The position numbers were made by a program, and so were the translations under genes. Under the pieces are notes generated by a model that made no database searches, had not been told where the DNA came from, and saw nothing but the letters and a program-made list of their open reading frames with translations. Shown here in pieces: positions 1-6,017 of a DNA stretch of 6,017 bases (the first letter of the stretch is position 1; each line of letters begins with the position of its first letter). This DNA comes from JABFXC01 sp035551575 (GTDB taxonomy: Bacteria; Gemmatimonadota; Gemmatimonadetes; Gemmatimonadales; Gemmatimonadaceae): NCBI GenBank assembly GCA_035551575.1, contig DASZNJ010000017.1, forward strand, positions 1-6,017, in the 5' to 3' direction.

Positions 1-1
1 C

Positions 2-841
2 GTCGTCGTAGTCGGCGAACTGCCAGTGCTCGACCTTGTTGACCGCGGTGCCGCCGACCTTGACCGTCCCCTTCTCGCCGAGGATGGTGATCGAGCCCTC
101 GAGGTTCTTCGGGTAGGTCAGCATCGTCACCTCCATCACCCCGAGCGCGCCGCTGCGGAAGCGCATCACGGCCGCCCCCGAGTCCTCGGCCTCGATCCGT
201 CGCGCCAGCGTCGCGGTCTTGGCGATCACGCTCTCGACGGGTCCGACGAGCCACTGGATCAGGTCGACGTAGTGCGACGCCTGGTTCATGAATGCGCCGC
301 CGTCGAATTCCCAGGTGCCGCGCCACGGCGCCTGGTCGTAGTACTCCTGTGGGCGGGTCCAGCGCACCGTGGTGTTCGCGAGGTAGATGCGGCCGAATCG
401 TCCCTTGTCGAGCGCGCGCTTGAGCAGCTGGATGCCGGGGTTGAGCCGGTTCTGCTTCACGACGAAGAGCCGCACGCCGGCGCCGTCGCAGGCCTGGACC
501 AGCTCGTCGGCGGCGCCGAGCGAGATGGCCATGGGCTTCTCGGTGATGACGTGCTTCCCCGCCTTCGCGGCCAGAACGCCCTGCTGCGGGTGCAGCCCGG
601 AAGGGGTCGCGATGACGACGGCATCGCAGTCGACGCCGCGAAGCATCTTCTCGTACGAGGTGAAGCACGGTACGCCCTGCGCCTCGCCGGCGGCTCGCGC
701 GCGCTCCTCGACGACGTCGCAGACGGCGACGAGCTCGAGCCCGTCGATCTTCCGGAAGGCGTCGAAGTGGTTGCCGCTGATGCGCCCGCAGCCGACGAGG
801 GCCACGCGCACGTCACGGCCGGTGATCGTTTCAGCGGTCAT
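2..841 (-). CDS. Gfo/Idh/MocA-family NAD-dependent dehydrogenase, WbpB/WlbA-like (3' end outside window)
   Basis: Likely oxidises C3 of UDP-N-acetylglucosaminuronate to the 3-keto sugar, the step before transamination and acetylation in diacetamido-uronate synthesis; cytoplasmic. Seen: 280 codons from ATG at 841, running off the left edge, so the C-terminus is missing (family members are about 310-350 residues). An N-terminal Rossmann fold carries V-G-C-G-R-I-S at 16-22 for NAD(P) binding, the family E-K-P signature at 101-103, and the second-domain motif G-G-A-F-M-N-Q-A-S-H-Y-V-D at 181-193. Lys102 and His190 fit the conserved Lys/His pair of the WlbA family. The ATG overlaps the acetyltransferase stop by 4 bases (ATGA) and has no clear Shine-Dalgarno sequence, so translational coupling is probable. 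Family membership is secure. The substrate is inferred from the WbpD-like neighbour; another sugar dehydrogenase, such as an inositol dehydrogenase relative, cannot be excluded. Confidence 0.85.
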   Translation of the reverse strand, partial: MTAETITGRDVRVALVGCGRISGNHFDAFRKIDGLELVAVCDVVEERARAAGEAQGVPCFTSYEKMLRGVDCDAVVIATPSGLHPQQGVLAAKAGKHVITEKPMAISLGAADELVQACDGAGVRLFVVKQNRLNPGIQLLKRALDKGRFGRIYLANTTVRWTRPQEYYDQAPWRGTWEFDGGAFMNQASHYVDLIQWLVGPVESVIAKTATLARRIEAEDSGAAVMRFRSGALGVMEVTMLTYPKNLEGSITILGEKGTVKVGGTAVNKVEHWQFADYDD

Positions 842-1431
842 CGCGCGATCGGGGCGACAGGTTGGATGCCCGACTCCGACTTCCGGTAGGTGGTGCCGCA
901 GGCGGCGCAGCTCCCGACGCCGGTGTCGGGGAGGCGCTCGCCGCACTGGCACATCCAGCCCCGGCGGCGGGCCGGCACTCCGACCATCATCGCGTAGGGC
1001 ATGACATCGGTGGTGACGACCGCGCCGGCGCCGACGAACGAGTACTCGCCCAACGTGACCCCGCAGACGATCGTCGCGTTGGCGCCGATCGACGAGCCGC
1101 GCCTGACGAGGGTGCGCTTGTACTCGCTCTTCCGCGACACGTGGCTGCGCGGGTTGATGACGTTGGTGAACACCATCGACGGCCCGCAGAACACGTCGTC
1201 CTCGAGCTCGACGCCCTCGTAGATGGAGACGTTGTTCTGGATCTTCACGTTGTCGCCGATCTTCGTGCCGGACATGACGACGACGTTCTGGCCAAGGCTG
1301 CTCCGCTCGCCGATGACGGCACCGGGCATGACGTGGCAGAAGTGCCAAACCTTCGTTCCCTTCCCGATCGTCGCGCCCTCATCGACGTACGCTGACTCGT
1401 GGACGAAGTACTCGCGCGCCGCGTCGGTCAT
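838..1431 (-). CDS. wbpD: UDP-2-acetamido-3-amino-2,3-dideoxy-glucuronate N-acetyltransferase-like (WbpD/WlbB family) with zinc-ribbon-like tail
   Basis: Predicted to acetylate the 3-amino group of UDP-GlcNAc(3NH2)A with acetyl-CoA, giving UDP-GlcNAc(3NAc)A for surface polysaccharide. Seen: 197 residues. Residues 12-85 and 110-145 are hexapeptide repeats of a left-handed beta-helix (I-G-K-G, V-I-G-E, I-G-D-N, L-E-D-D, I-G-A-N, L-G-E-Y), a fold that works as a trimer. The loop between them holds G-P-S-M-V-F-T-N-V-I-N-P-R (83-95), typical of WbpD/WlbB enzymes, with Asn90 at the conserved position. G-V-P-A-R at 151-155 closes the helix. A tail with C161-x-C163 and C175-x2-C178 resembles a zinc ribbon. 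The ATG at 1431 is chosen because M-T-D matches the compact family start and a GGAAAAG box precedes it by 7 bases; it shares one base with the carB stop (TAATG). A longer start at 1482 would add 17 unlike residues. The 3' end overlaps the dehydrogenase by 4 bases. Confidence 0.88.
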   Translation of the reverse strand: MTDAAREYFVHESAYVDEGATIGKGTKVWHFCHVMPGAVIGERSSLGQNVVVMSGTKIGDNVKIQNNVSIYEGVELEDDVFCGPSMVFTNVINPRSHVSRKSEYKRTLVRRGSSIGANATIVCGVTLGEYSFVGAGAVVTTDVMPYAMMVGVPARRRGWMCQCGERLPDTGVGSCAACGTTYRKSESGIQPVAPIAR

Positions 1432-4400
1432 TATTGGGCTTTTCCAGCGGGGGTACGGGATTCGGCGAGCATCGCGTGCCACTCCTGCAGCGAGCGCACG
1501 GTCGTCTTCCGCGAGCGGAGCGAGAGGATGGCATCGCTCGCCGCGCTGGCCGCGGACAGCGTCGTGGTGTAGGCGACACGATGGCTGATCGCGCCCTGGC
1601 GCAGGGCGTAGTCGTCGTGCTGGGCGTGCTTGCCCAACGGGGTGTTGATGAGGAGCTGGACCTGGCCGTTGACGATCATGTCGAGGCAGTTCGGACGCCC
1701 CTCGTGGACCTTGAAGGTCCGCTCGGCCGGGATGCCGCGCGCGCGGAGGAAGCGCGCCGTCCCCTCGGTGGCAACGATGCGGAACCCCATCTCGTGGAAG
1801 CGGCGCGCGATCGGGGTCGCCATCGCCTTGTCGCGGTCGTTGACCGTGATGAGGATCGTCCCCTCGAGCGGCAGGTCGTTCTGCGCCGCGATCTGCGCCT
1901 TCGCGAAGGCGCTGCCGAAGGAATCGGAGATTCCCATCACTTCGCCCGTCGAGCGCATCTCGGGGCCGAGGATCGGGTCGGCTTCGCGGAACTTGTTGAA
2001 GGGGAACACCGCCTCCTTCACCGCGACGTAGGAGGGGACGATCTCCTCGTACAGACCGACCTGCGCCAGCGTCTCGCCGGCCATGACACGAGCGGCGAGC
2101 GAGGCGAGTGGGACGCCGATGGTCTTCGAGACGAAGGGGATGGTGCGGCTGGCGCGCGGATTGACCTCCAGCACGTAGACGACGCCATCCTTGATGGCGT
2201 ACTGGACGTTGATCAGCCCGACGACCCCGAGCTTCTTCGCGAGCGCGATCGTGTGCGCGCGCATGGTCTCCATGTCCTTCTCGCCGATGAGATATGGCGG
2301 GAGCACGCAGGCCGAGTCCCCGGAGTGGATGCCGGCGTCCTCGATGTGCTGCATCACGCCGCCGATCACGACGTCGACGCCGTCGGAGATCGCGTCGACG
2401 TCGGCCTCGAAGGCATCCTCGAGGAAGCGGTCGATGAGCACCGGCTTGTCCTCGGAGACGCGCGCGGCATGCTGGAAGTACTCGCGCAGCTGCGGCTCGT
2501 CGTAGACGATCATCATCGCGCGGCCGCCGAGCACGTACGAGGGACGGACGAGCACGGGGTAGCCGATCCGCTCGGCGACCACCACCGCTTCGTCGAGGCT
2601 GATGGCGGTGCCGTTCGCCGGCTGCTCGATGCCGATCTCGCGGGCGATCCTGTCGAAGCGGCGGCGATCCTCGGCGATGTCGATCGCGTCGGGCGATGTG
2701 CCGAGGATCTTCACGCCGGCGGCCTCGAGGCCCCGGGTGAGCTTGAGCGGGGTCTGCCCGCCGAGCTGCACGATGACCCCGATCGGCTTCTCGCGATCGA
2801 CGATCTCGAGCACGTGCTCGAGGGTGAGCGGCTCGAAGTAGAGCTTGTCGGAGATGTCGAAGTCGGTGGAGACGGTCTCGGGGTTCGAGTTGATCATGAT
2901 GGTCTCGAAGCCCTTCTCCCTCAGCGCGAGGGCCGCGCGGACGCAGCAGTAGTCGAACTCGACGCCCTGCCCGATGCGATTCGGGCCGCTGCCGAGGATC
3001 ACGATCGAGCGGTTGCCGCTACGCGGTGCCTCGCTCTCCTCGTCGTACGAGCCGTAGAGGTACGGGGTGGCCGACGGGAACTCGCCGGCGCAGGTGTCCA
3101 CCATCTTGTAGGCGGGCCGGACGCCCAACGTCCAGCGGCGGGCGCGGACCTGTTCCTCCGTCTCGTCGCGCAGGTCGGCGAGCTGGCGATCGGAGAACCC
3201 CATCCGCTTCATCGTGCGGAGCGTGTCCGCGTCGATGTCGCCGCGCGTCGCGTAGCGGCGCTCGGCGGCGACGAGCTCGCGCATCTGGGCGAGGAACCAG
3301 GGATCGACCCCCGTCATCTCGTTGATCGACTCGAGGCTGATGCCGGCCTCGATCGCGCGCTTGATCTGGAAGATGCGCTCGGGCGTCGGCTGCCGGAGGG
3401 CGCCGCGGAGCGCCTCGATGCTGTCGTCGGGGAGGCGGTCGTCGATCGGGCGAGTGCCGATGGCCCAGCCGGGGCGGCCGGTCTCGAGGGCGCGCAGCGC
3501 CTTCTGGAACGCCTCCTTGAAGGTGCGTCCGATCGCCATCGACTCACCGACCGACTTCATCTGCGTCGTCAGGCGGGGACTCGCCTTCGGGAACTTCTCG
3601 AAGGCGAAGCGCGGGACCTTGACCACGACGTAATCGAGGACCGGCTCGAACGAGGCCGGCGTCGTCTTCGTGATGTCGTTGGTGATCTCGTCCAGCCGGT
3701 AGCCGACGGCGAGCTTGGTGCCGATGCGGGCGATCGGGAAGCCGGTCGCCTTCGAGGCGAGCGCCGAGGAGCGCGAGACGCGCGGGTTCATCTCGATGAC
3801 GAGCATCTCGCCATCGGCCGGGTTGATCGCGAACTGGATGTTGCAGCCCCCGGCGTTGACGCCGACGACGCGGATCACGGCCAGCGCCGCGTCGCGCATG
3901 AGCTGGTACTCGCGGTCGGTGAGCGTCATCGCCGGCGCGACGGTGATCGAGTCGCCGGTGTGGACGCCCATCGGGTCGATGTTCTCGATCGAGCAGACGA
4001 TGACGACGTTGTCGTCCTGGTCGCGCATGACCTCGAGCTCGAACTCCTTCCAGCCGATGACGCTGCGCTCGACGAGCACCTCGCCGACCGGGGAGAGGTC
4101 GAGGCCGCGCCTGACGATCTCCTCGAACTCCTCGCGGTTGTAGGCGATGCCGCCGCCGGTGCCGCCTAACGTGAAGGAGGGGCGGATGATGGCGGGGTAG
4201 CCGGAGACCTTCACCAGCTCGAGCGCGTCGTCCCAGCTCTTCGCGATGCCACCCTGCGGCACGGCGAGGCCGATCTGCTTCATCGCCTCGCCGAAGAGAC
4301 GGCGATCCTCGGCGATGGCGATCGCCTTCGCGCTCGCCCCGATCAGTTCGACGCCGTACTTCTCGAGGACGCCGTTCTCGGCGAGCTCCATCGCGACGTT

Positions 4401-4688
4401 GAGCGCGGTCTGGCCGCCCATCGTCGGGAGCAGTGCATCCGGGCGCTCGCGCTCGATCACTTTCTCGACGTATTCGGCGGTCACCGGCTCGACGTAGGTC
4501 CGATCCGCGAATTCGGGATCGGTCATGATCGTGGCCGGATTCGAGTTGATCAGGATCACCTCGAAGCCGTCCTCGCGCAGCGCGCGCGCGGCCTGGGTGC
4601 CGGAGTAATCGAACTCCGCGGCCTGCCCGATGATGATCGGGCCGGAGCCGATGAGAAGGATTCGGTGAAGGTCAGCGCGCCGGGGCAT
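1431..4688 (-). CDS. carB: Carbamoyl-phosphate synthase large subunit, complete
   Basis: Makes carbamoyl phosphate from bicarbonate, ammonia (delivered by the CarA glutaminase) and two ATP, for pyrimidine and arginine synthesis; cytoplasmic. Seen: 1085 residues, close to the usual 1070-1080. Order: first ATP-grasp half (1-400), oligomerisation domain (about 400-555), second ATP-grasp half (about 556-935), MGS-like allosteric domain (about 940-1060), short C-terminal extension. Residues align with E. coli numbering without shift: R129, R169, E215, H243, Q285, E299, N301 in the first active site; R715, E761, Q829, E841, N843 in the second. E783, D791, E892 and T1042 of the ornithine site and K954, T974, T977, K993, N1015 of the nucleotide site are kept, but 1017 is Pro where E. 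coli has Thr. M-P-R-R-x-D-L-H at the start is canonical, supporting the ATG at 4688 despite a 17-base overlap with the reductase gene. No carA lies in the window. Confidence 0.98.
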   Translation of the reverse strand: MPRRADLHRILLIGSGPIIIGQAAEFDYSGTQAARALREDGFEVILINSNPATIMTDPEFADRTYVEPVTAEYVEKVIERERPDALLPTMGGQTALNVAMELAENGVLEKYGVELIGASAKAIAIAEDRRLFGEAMKQIGLAVPQGGIAKSWDDALELVKVSGYPAIIRPSFTLGGTGGGIAYNREEFEEIVRRGLDLSPVGEVLVERSVIGWKEFELEVMRDQDDNVVIVCSIENIDPMGVHTGDSITVAPAMTLTDREYQLMRDAALAVIRVVGVNAGGCNIQFAINPADGEMLVIEMNPRVSRSSALASKATGFPIARIGTKLAVGYRLDEITNDITKTTPASFEPVLDYVVVKVPRFAFEKFPKASPRLTTQMKSVGESMAIGRTFKEAFQKALRALETGRPGWAIGTRPIDDRLPDDSIEALRGALRQPTPERIFQIKRAIEAGISLESINEMTGVDPWFLAQMRELVAAERRYATRGDIDADTLRTMKRMGFSDRQLADLRDETEEQVRARRWTLGVRPAYKMVDTCAGEFPSATPYLYGSYDEESEAPRSGNRSIVILGSGPNRIGQGVEFDYCCVRAALALREKGFETIMINSNPETVSTDFDISDKLYFEPLTLEHVLEIVDREKPIGVIVQLGGQTPLKLTRGLEAAGVKILGTSPDAIDIAEDRRRFDRIAREIGIEQPANGTAISLDEAVVVAERIGYPVLVRPSYVLGGRAMMIVYDEPQLREYFQHAARVSEDKPVLIDRFLEDAFEADVDAISDGVDVVIGGVMQHIEDAGIHSGDSACVLPPYLIGEKDMETMRAHTIALAKKLGVVGLINVQYAIKDGVVYVLEVNPRASRTIPFVSKTIGVPLASLAARVMAGETLAQVGLYEEIVPSYVAVKEAVFPFNKFREADPILGPEMRSTGEVMGISDSFGSAFAKAQIAAQNDLPLEGTILITVNDRDKAMATPIARRFHEMGFRIVATEGTARFLRARGIPAERTFKVHEGRPNCLDMIVNGQVQLLINTPLGKHAQHDDYALRQGAISHRVAYTTTLSAASAASDAILSLRSRKTTVRSLQEWHAMLAESRTPAGKAQ
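1439..1445 (-). promoter_or_regulatory. Shine-Dalgarno-like site for the acetyltransferase, inside carB
   Basis: Read on the minus strand, GGAAAAG lies 7 bases before the ATG at 1431, within the last codons of carB. It is an imperfect match to the anti-Shine-Dalgarno but is the best-placed purine box at any of the four junctions. Its position supports the 1431 start over the one at 1482 and suggests ribosomes that finish carB at TAATG can restart at once. Confidence 0.45.
2662..2679 (-). repeat. Second copy of the 18-base direct repeat within carB
   Basis: Identical to 4300-4317 and encoding I-A-E-D-R-R at residues 671-676 in the second ATP-grasp half. The flanking bases differ at once on both sides, as expected when only the conserved motif is under constraint. 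Confidence 0.7.
4300..4317 (-). repeat. First copy of an 18-base direct repeat within carB
   Basis: This stretch encodes I-A-E-D-R-R (residues 125-130) in the first ATP-grasp half. The same 18 bases recur at 2662-2679 for the matching motif of the second half (671-676). It reflects the ancient internal duplication of CarB together with shared codon preference, not a mobile or regulatory repeat. Confidence 0.7.
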
Positions 4689-5649
4689 GTATCAGATCCG
4701 CAATGATGTCGTCACAGGAGAGCGCCGGGCTCCAACCCGTCGCATCACGCAGCTTCGTCGAGTCGCCGACGAGCCACGGTACTTCGACCCGCCTGACGAG
4801 CGCGGGGTCCACCTCGACCAGGGCGTCGGCGCCAATCGCGGCGAGGACGCGCGTCGCGAGGTCCCGAACCCGCTGTCCCGTGCCGCTGCAGACGTTGTAC
4901 ACCTCGCCAGGGGCGCCGCGGTCGACCAGAAGAAGATACGCACGAACGACGTCCCGCACATGGAGGAAGTCGCGGACGGTGTCGGCGTTGCCGATGCGCA
5001 GACGGCGATCGGCGCCATCGCGGACCGCGCGGGCGCGGCGGACGAGCGCCGGAATCAGGAAGTGCTCCGCCTGCCCCGGGCCGGAGTGATTGAAGCTCCG
5101 CGTCGCGATCACGCGGAGGCCGTCGCTGCGTGCGGCTTCGAGGGAGATGATCTCCTGAGCGGCCTTGGACGCCGCATAGACGGTCACCGGGGCCTGCGGA
5201 TCCGTCTCGACGCGTGGGCGGCCGACTTCCCCGACCCCGTATTGCTCTGCGCTGCCGATGACCAGGACCACCGGATCTATCTCGCCCGCGCGCTTCCGCA
5301 TGCGGAGCTCATGCATCAGACGCGCGGCGCCGAGGACGTTGATCTCGTGGGCGAGGACCGGGTCACCCTGCGCGTCCGGCACGAAGGTGACGCCGGCGAG
5401 GTGAAAGACAGCGTCCGGACGGGTGTAGGCGACCGCCCGCGCCACGTCCGCCTGGTTGCGAATGTCGGCGAGGAGCCAGCGGACGGCGCGACGCTCGTCG
5501 TCGGTGAGGATCCCGTCGGGGGGCTGCGCTGCGATCCCGGCACCGACCACGTCCCAGCCCTCCGCGACGAGCGCGCGGCAGAGCCACTGTCCGACGAAAC
5601 CAGCGGCGCCGGTGACCAGCGCACGGCGCGAGGGGCCGTTGCCGGTCAC
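4672..5649 (-). CDS. rmd: GDP-6-deoxy-D-mannose reductase-like SDR protein (GDP-D-rhamnose synthesis)
   Basis: Probably reduces C4 of GDP-4-keto-6-deoxy-D-mannose, the Gmd product, to GDP-D-rhamnose; cytoplasmic. Seen: 325 residues from the GTG at 5649. Extended SDR fold: T-G-A-A-G-F-V-G at 13-20 binds NAD(P); G-S-A-E-Q-Y-G at 132-138 holds the active-site Ser; Y158-x3-K162 is the catalytic pair; R-S-F-N-H-S-G-P-G-Q at 184-193 is characteristic of Gmd/Rmd-type enzymes; R-D-F-L-H-V-R-D at 226-233 and Y-N-V-C-S-G at 251-256 lie in the sugar-nucleotide domain. The GTG start overlaps the gmd stop (GTGA), and the family-like sequence begins a few residues later; the frame stays open upstream to 5883, but that part is Arg-rich and lies over gmd. 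The nearest GGAGG (5673-5669) is about 19 bases from the GTG, too far for a normal site, which favours coupling to gmd. GDP-6-deoxy-D-talose synthase is an alternative; a fucose-type epimerase/reductase fits less well. Confidence 0.85.
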   Translation of the reverse strand: MTGNGPSRRALVTGAAGFVGQWLCRALVAEGWDVVGAGIAAQPPDGILTDDERRAVRWLLADIRNQADVARAVAYTRPDAVFHLAGVTFVPDAQGDPVLAHEINVLGAARLMHELRMRKRAGEIDPVVLVIGSAEQYGVGEVGRPRVETDPQAPVTVYAASKAAQEIISLEAARSDGLRVIATRSFNHSGPGQAEHFLIPALVRRARAVRDGADRRLRIGNADTVRDFLHVRDVVRAYLLLVDRGAPGEVYNVCSGTGQRVRDLATRVLAAIGADALVEVDPALVRRVEVPWLVGDSTKLRDATGWSPALSCDDIIADLIHAPAR

Positions 5650-6017
5650 CGCGTCGAGCGCGGGCGCGCCTCCGGGCGGGTGGGCGATCCGTGCCCGGCG
5701 GCACGATGCCGCTCGAGATCGGCGTCGTACATCATCTGCACGAGCGACTTGAATCCGACCTTTGGCTCCCAGCCGAGGACGCGCTTGGCCTTGGATGGAT
5801 CGGCGACAAGCAGGTCCACTTCGGCAGGGCGCATGAACTTCTCGTCGAAGACGACGTGGTCCTGCCAGTTGAGCCCAGCGCACTCGAACGCGACCTCACA
5901 CAGTTGCCGCACAGACCAGGTCTCGCCAGTTCCGACGACATAGTCATCGGGCTCGTCCTCCTGGAGCATGCGCCACATCGCATCGACATAGTCGCCGGCG
6001 AAGCCCCAGTCGCGGCG
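5646..6017 (-). CDS. gmd: GDP-mannose 4,6-dehydratase, C-terminal part (5' end outside window)
   Basis: Converts GDP-D-mannose to GDP-4-keto-6-deoxy-D-mannose with tightly bound NADP, the common entry to GDP-D-rhamnose, GDP-L-fucose and related sugars; cytoplasmic. Seen: the last 123 codons, reading in from the right edge. R-D-W-G-F-A-G-D-Y-V-D-A-M-W opens the fragment and is a hallmark of Gmd, followed by D-E-P-D-D-Y-V-V-G-T-G-E-T, F-M-R-P-A-E-V-D-L-L and D-P-S-K-A-K-R-V-L-G-W-E-P-K, all in family order and spacing. After M-M-Y-D-A-D-L-E the family normally ends; here about 20 more residues rich in Arg, Pro and Ala run into the overlap with the reductase. The nucleotide-binding N-terminus and catalytic residues are outside the window. 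The 4-base overlap with the reductase gene, which uses its product, supports joint function. Confidence 0.96.
   Translation of the reverse strand, partial: RRDWGFAGDYVDAMWRMLQEDEPDDYVVGTGETWSVRQLCEVAFECAGLNWQDHVVFDEKFMRPAEVDLLVADPSKAKRVLGWEPKVGFKSLVQMMYDADLERHRAAGHGSPTRPEARPRSTR

Noticed and set aside
26..889. A 287-codon plus-strand open frame opposite the dehydrogenase.
   Set aside because: The opposite strand has the E-K-P and G-G-x-F-M motifs of a real Gfo/Idh/MocA enzyme; this translation has no recognisable motif.
1432..1482. A longer acetyltransferase start at 1482 inside carB.
   Set aside because: Adds 17 basic residues unlike the family; the ATG at 1431 has a purine box at good spacing and forms the TAATG junction.
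1434..4169. A 911-codon open frame on the plus strand opposite carB.
   Set aside because: It lies wholly antisense to a clearly genuine carB; its Asp/Arg/Val/His-rich, low-complexity translation matches no family and is what strong third-position G/C bias produces on the opposite strand.
4660..4700. A possible carB promoter or operon boundary before carB.
   Set aside because: carB starts inside the end of the reductase gene; no -10/-35-like AT-rich stretch is visible in this GC-rich sequence, and only a weak CGGATC purine patch precedes the ATG.
5650..5883. The upstream extension of the reductase to a 403-residue protein starting at 5883.
   Set aside because: The extra 78 residues are Arg-rich, overlap conserved gmd coding sequence in another frame, and precede a normal SDR N-terminus that starts just after the GTG at 5649.
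4687..5943. A 418-codon plus-strand open frame opposite the rmd-like and gmd genes.
   Set aside because: Antisense to two recognisable enzymes, no domain motifs, composition typical of a shadow frame.
1..6017. Looked for tRNA, CRISPR repeats, insertion-sequence ends, terminator hairpins with T runs and frameshifts.
   Set aside because: None seen. All five minus-strand frames read cleanly, and the short GC-rich repeats such as cgtcg/gcgag runs are codon-bias noise.

Overview
The window is an unbroken run of five minus-strand protein genes with no intergenic space. It is GC-rich, with strong G/C bias at third codon positions, so a high-GC free-living bacterium is likely. A lineage cannot be fixed from this sequence; Gemmatimonadota or another soil phylum is only a guess. 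Transcription runs from high to low coordinates. I found no RNA gene, mobile element, CRISPR array, convincing promoter or terminator, and no stretch of even 50 bases outside a gene. The operon promoter and its end must both lie outside the window.

In order of transcription: (1) 6017-5646, the last 123 codons of GDP-mannose 4,6-dehydratase (gmd); (2) 5649-4672, an SDR-family reductase of the GDP-6-deoxy-D-mannose reductase type (rmd-like), GTG start; (3) 4688-1431, a complete carbamoyl-phosphate synthase large subunit (carB) with all the ligand residues I checked at the same numbers as in the E. coli enzyme; (4) 1431-838, a left-handed beta-helix N-acetyltransferase of the WbpD/WlbB type with a cysteine-rich, zinc-ribbon-like tail; (5) 841-2, a Gfo/Idh/MocA dehydrogenase of the WbpB/WlbA type, cut by the window edge.

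Every junction is an overlap: gmd/rmd 4 bases (GTGA), rmd/carB 17 bases, carB/acetyltransferase 1 base (TAATG), acetyltransferase/dehydrogenase 4 bases (ATGA). This points to one transcript with translational coupling.

Functionally, genes 1-2 together are expected to turn GDP-D-mannose into GDP-D-rhamnose (or a close GDP-6-deoxyhexose). Genes 4-5 are two steps of the route from UDP-GlcNAcA to UDP-2,3-diacetamido-2,3-dideoxy uronic acids. Both are precursors for surface polysaccharide (O-antigen, capsule or exopolysaccharide). The surprise is the housekeeping pyrimidine/arginine gene carB placed between the two sugar modules with overlaps on both sides. I see no new biological system here; the notable points are this gene order, the zinc-ribbon tail, and small details of starts and binding residues.
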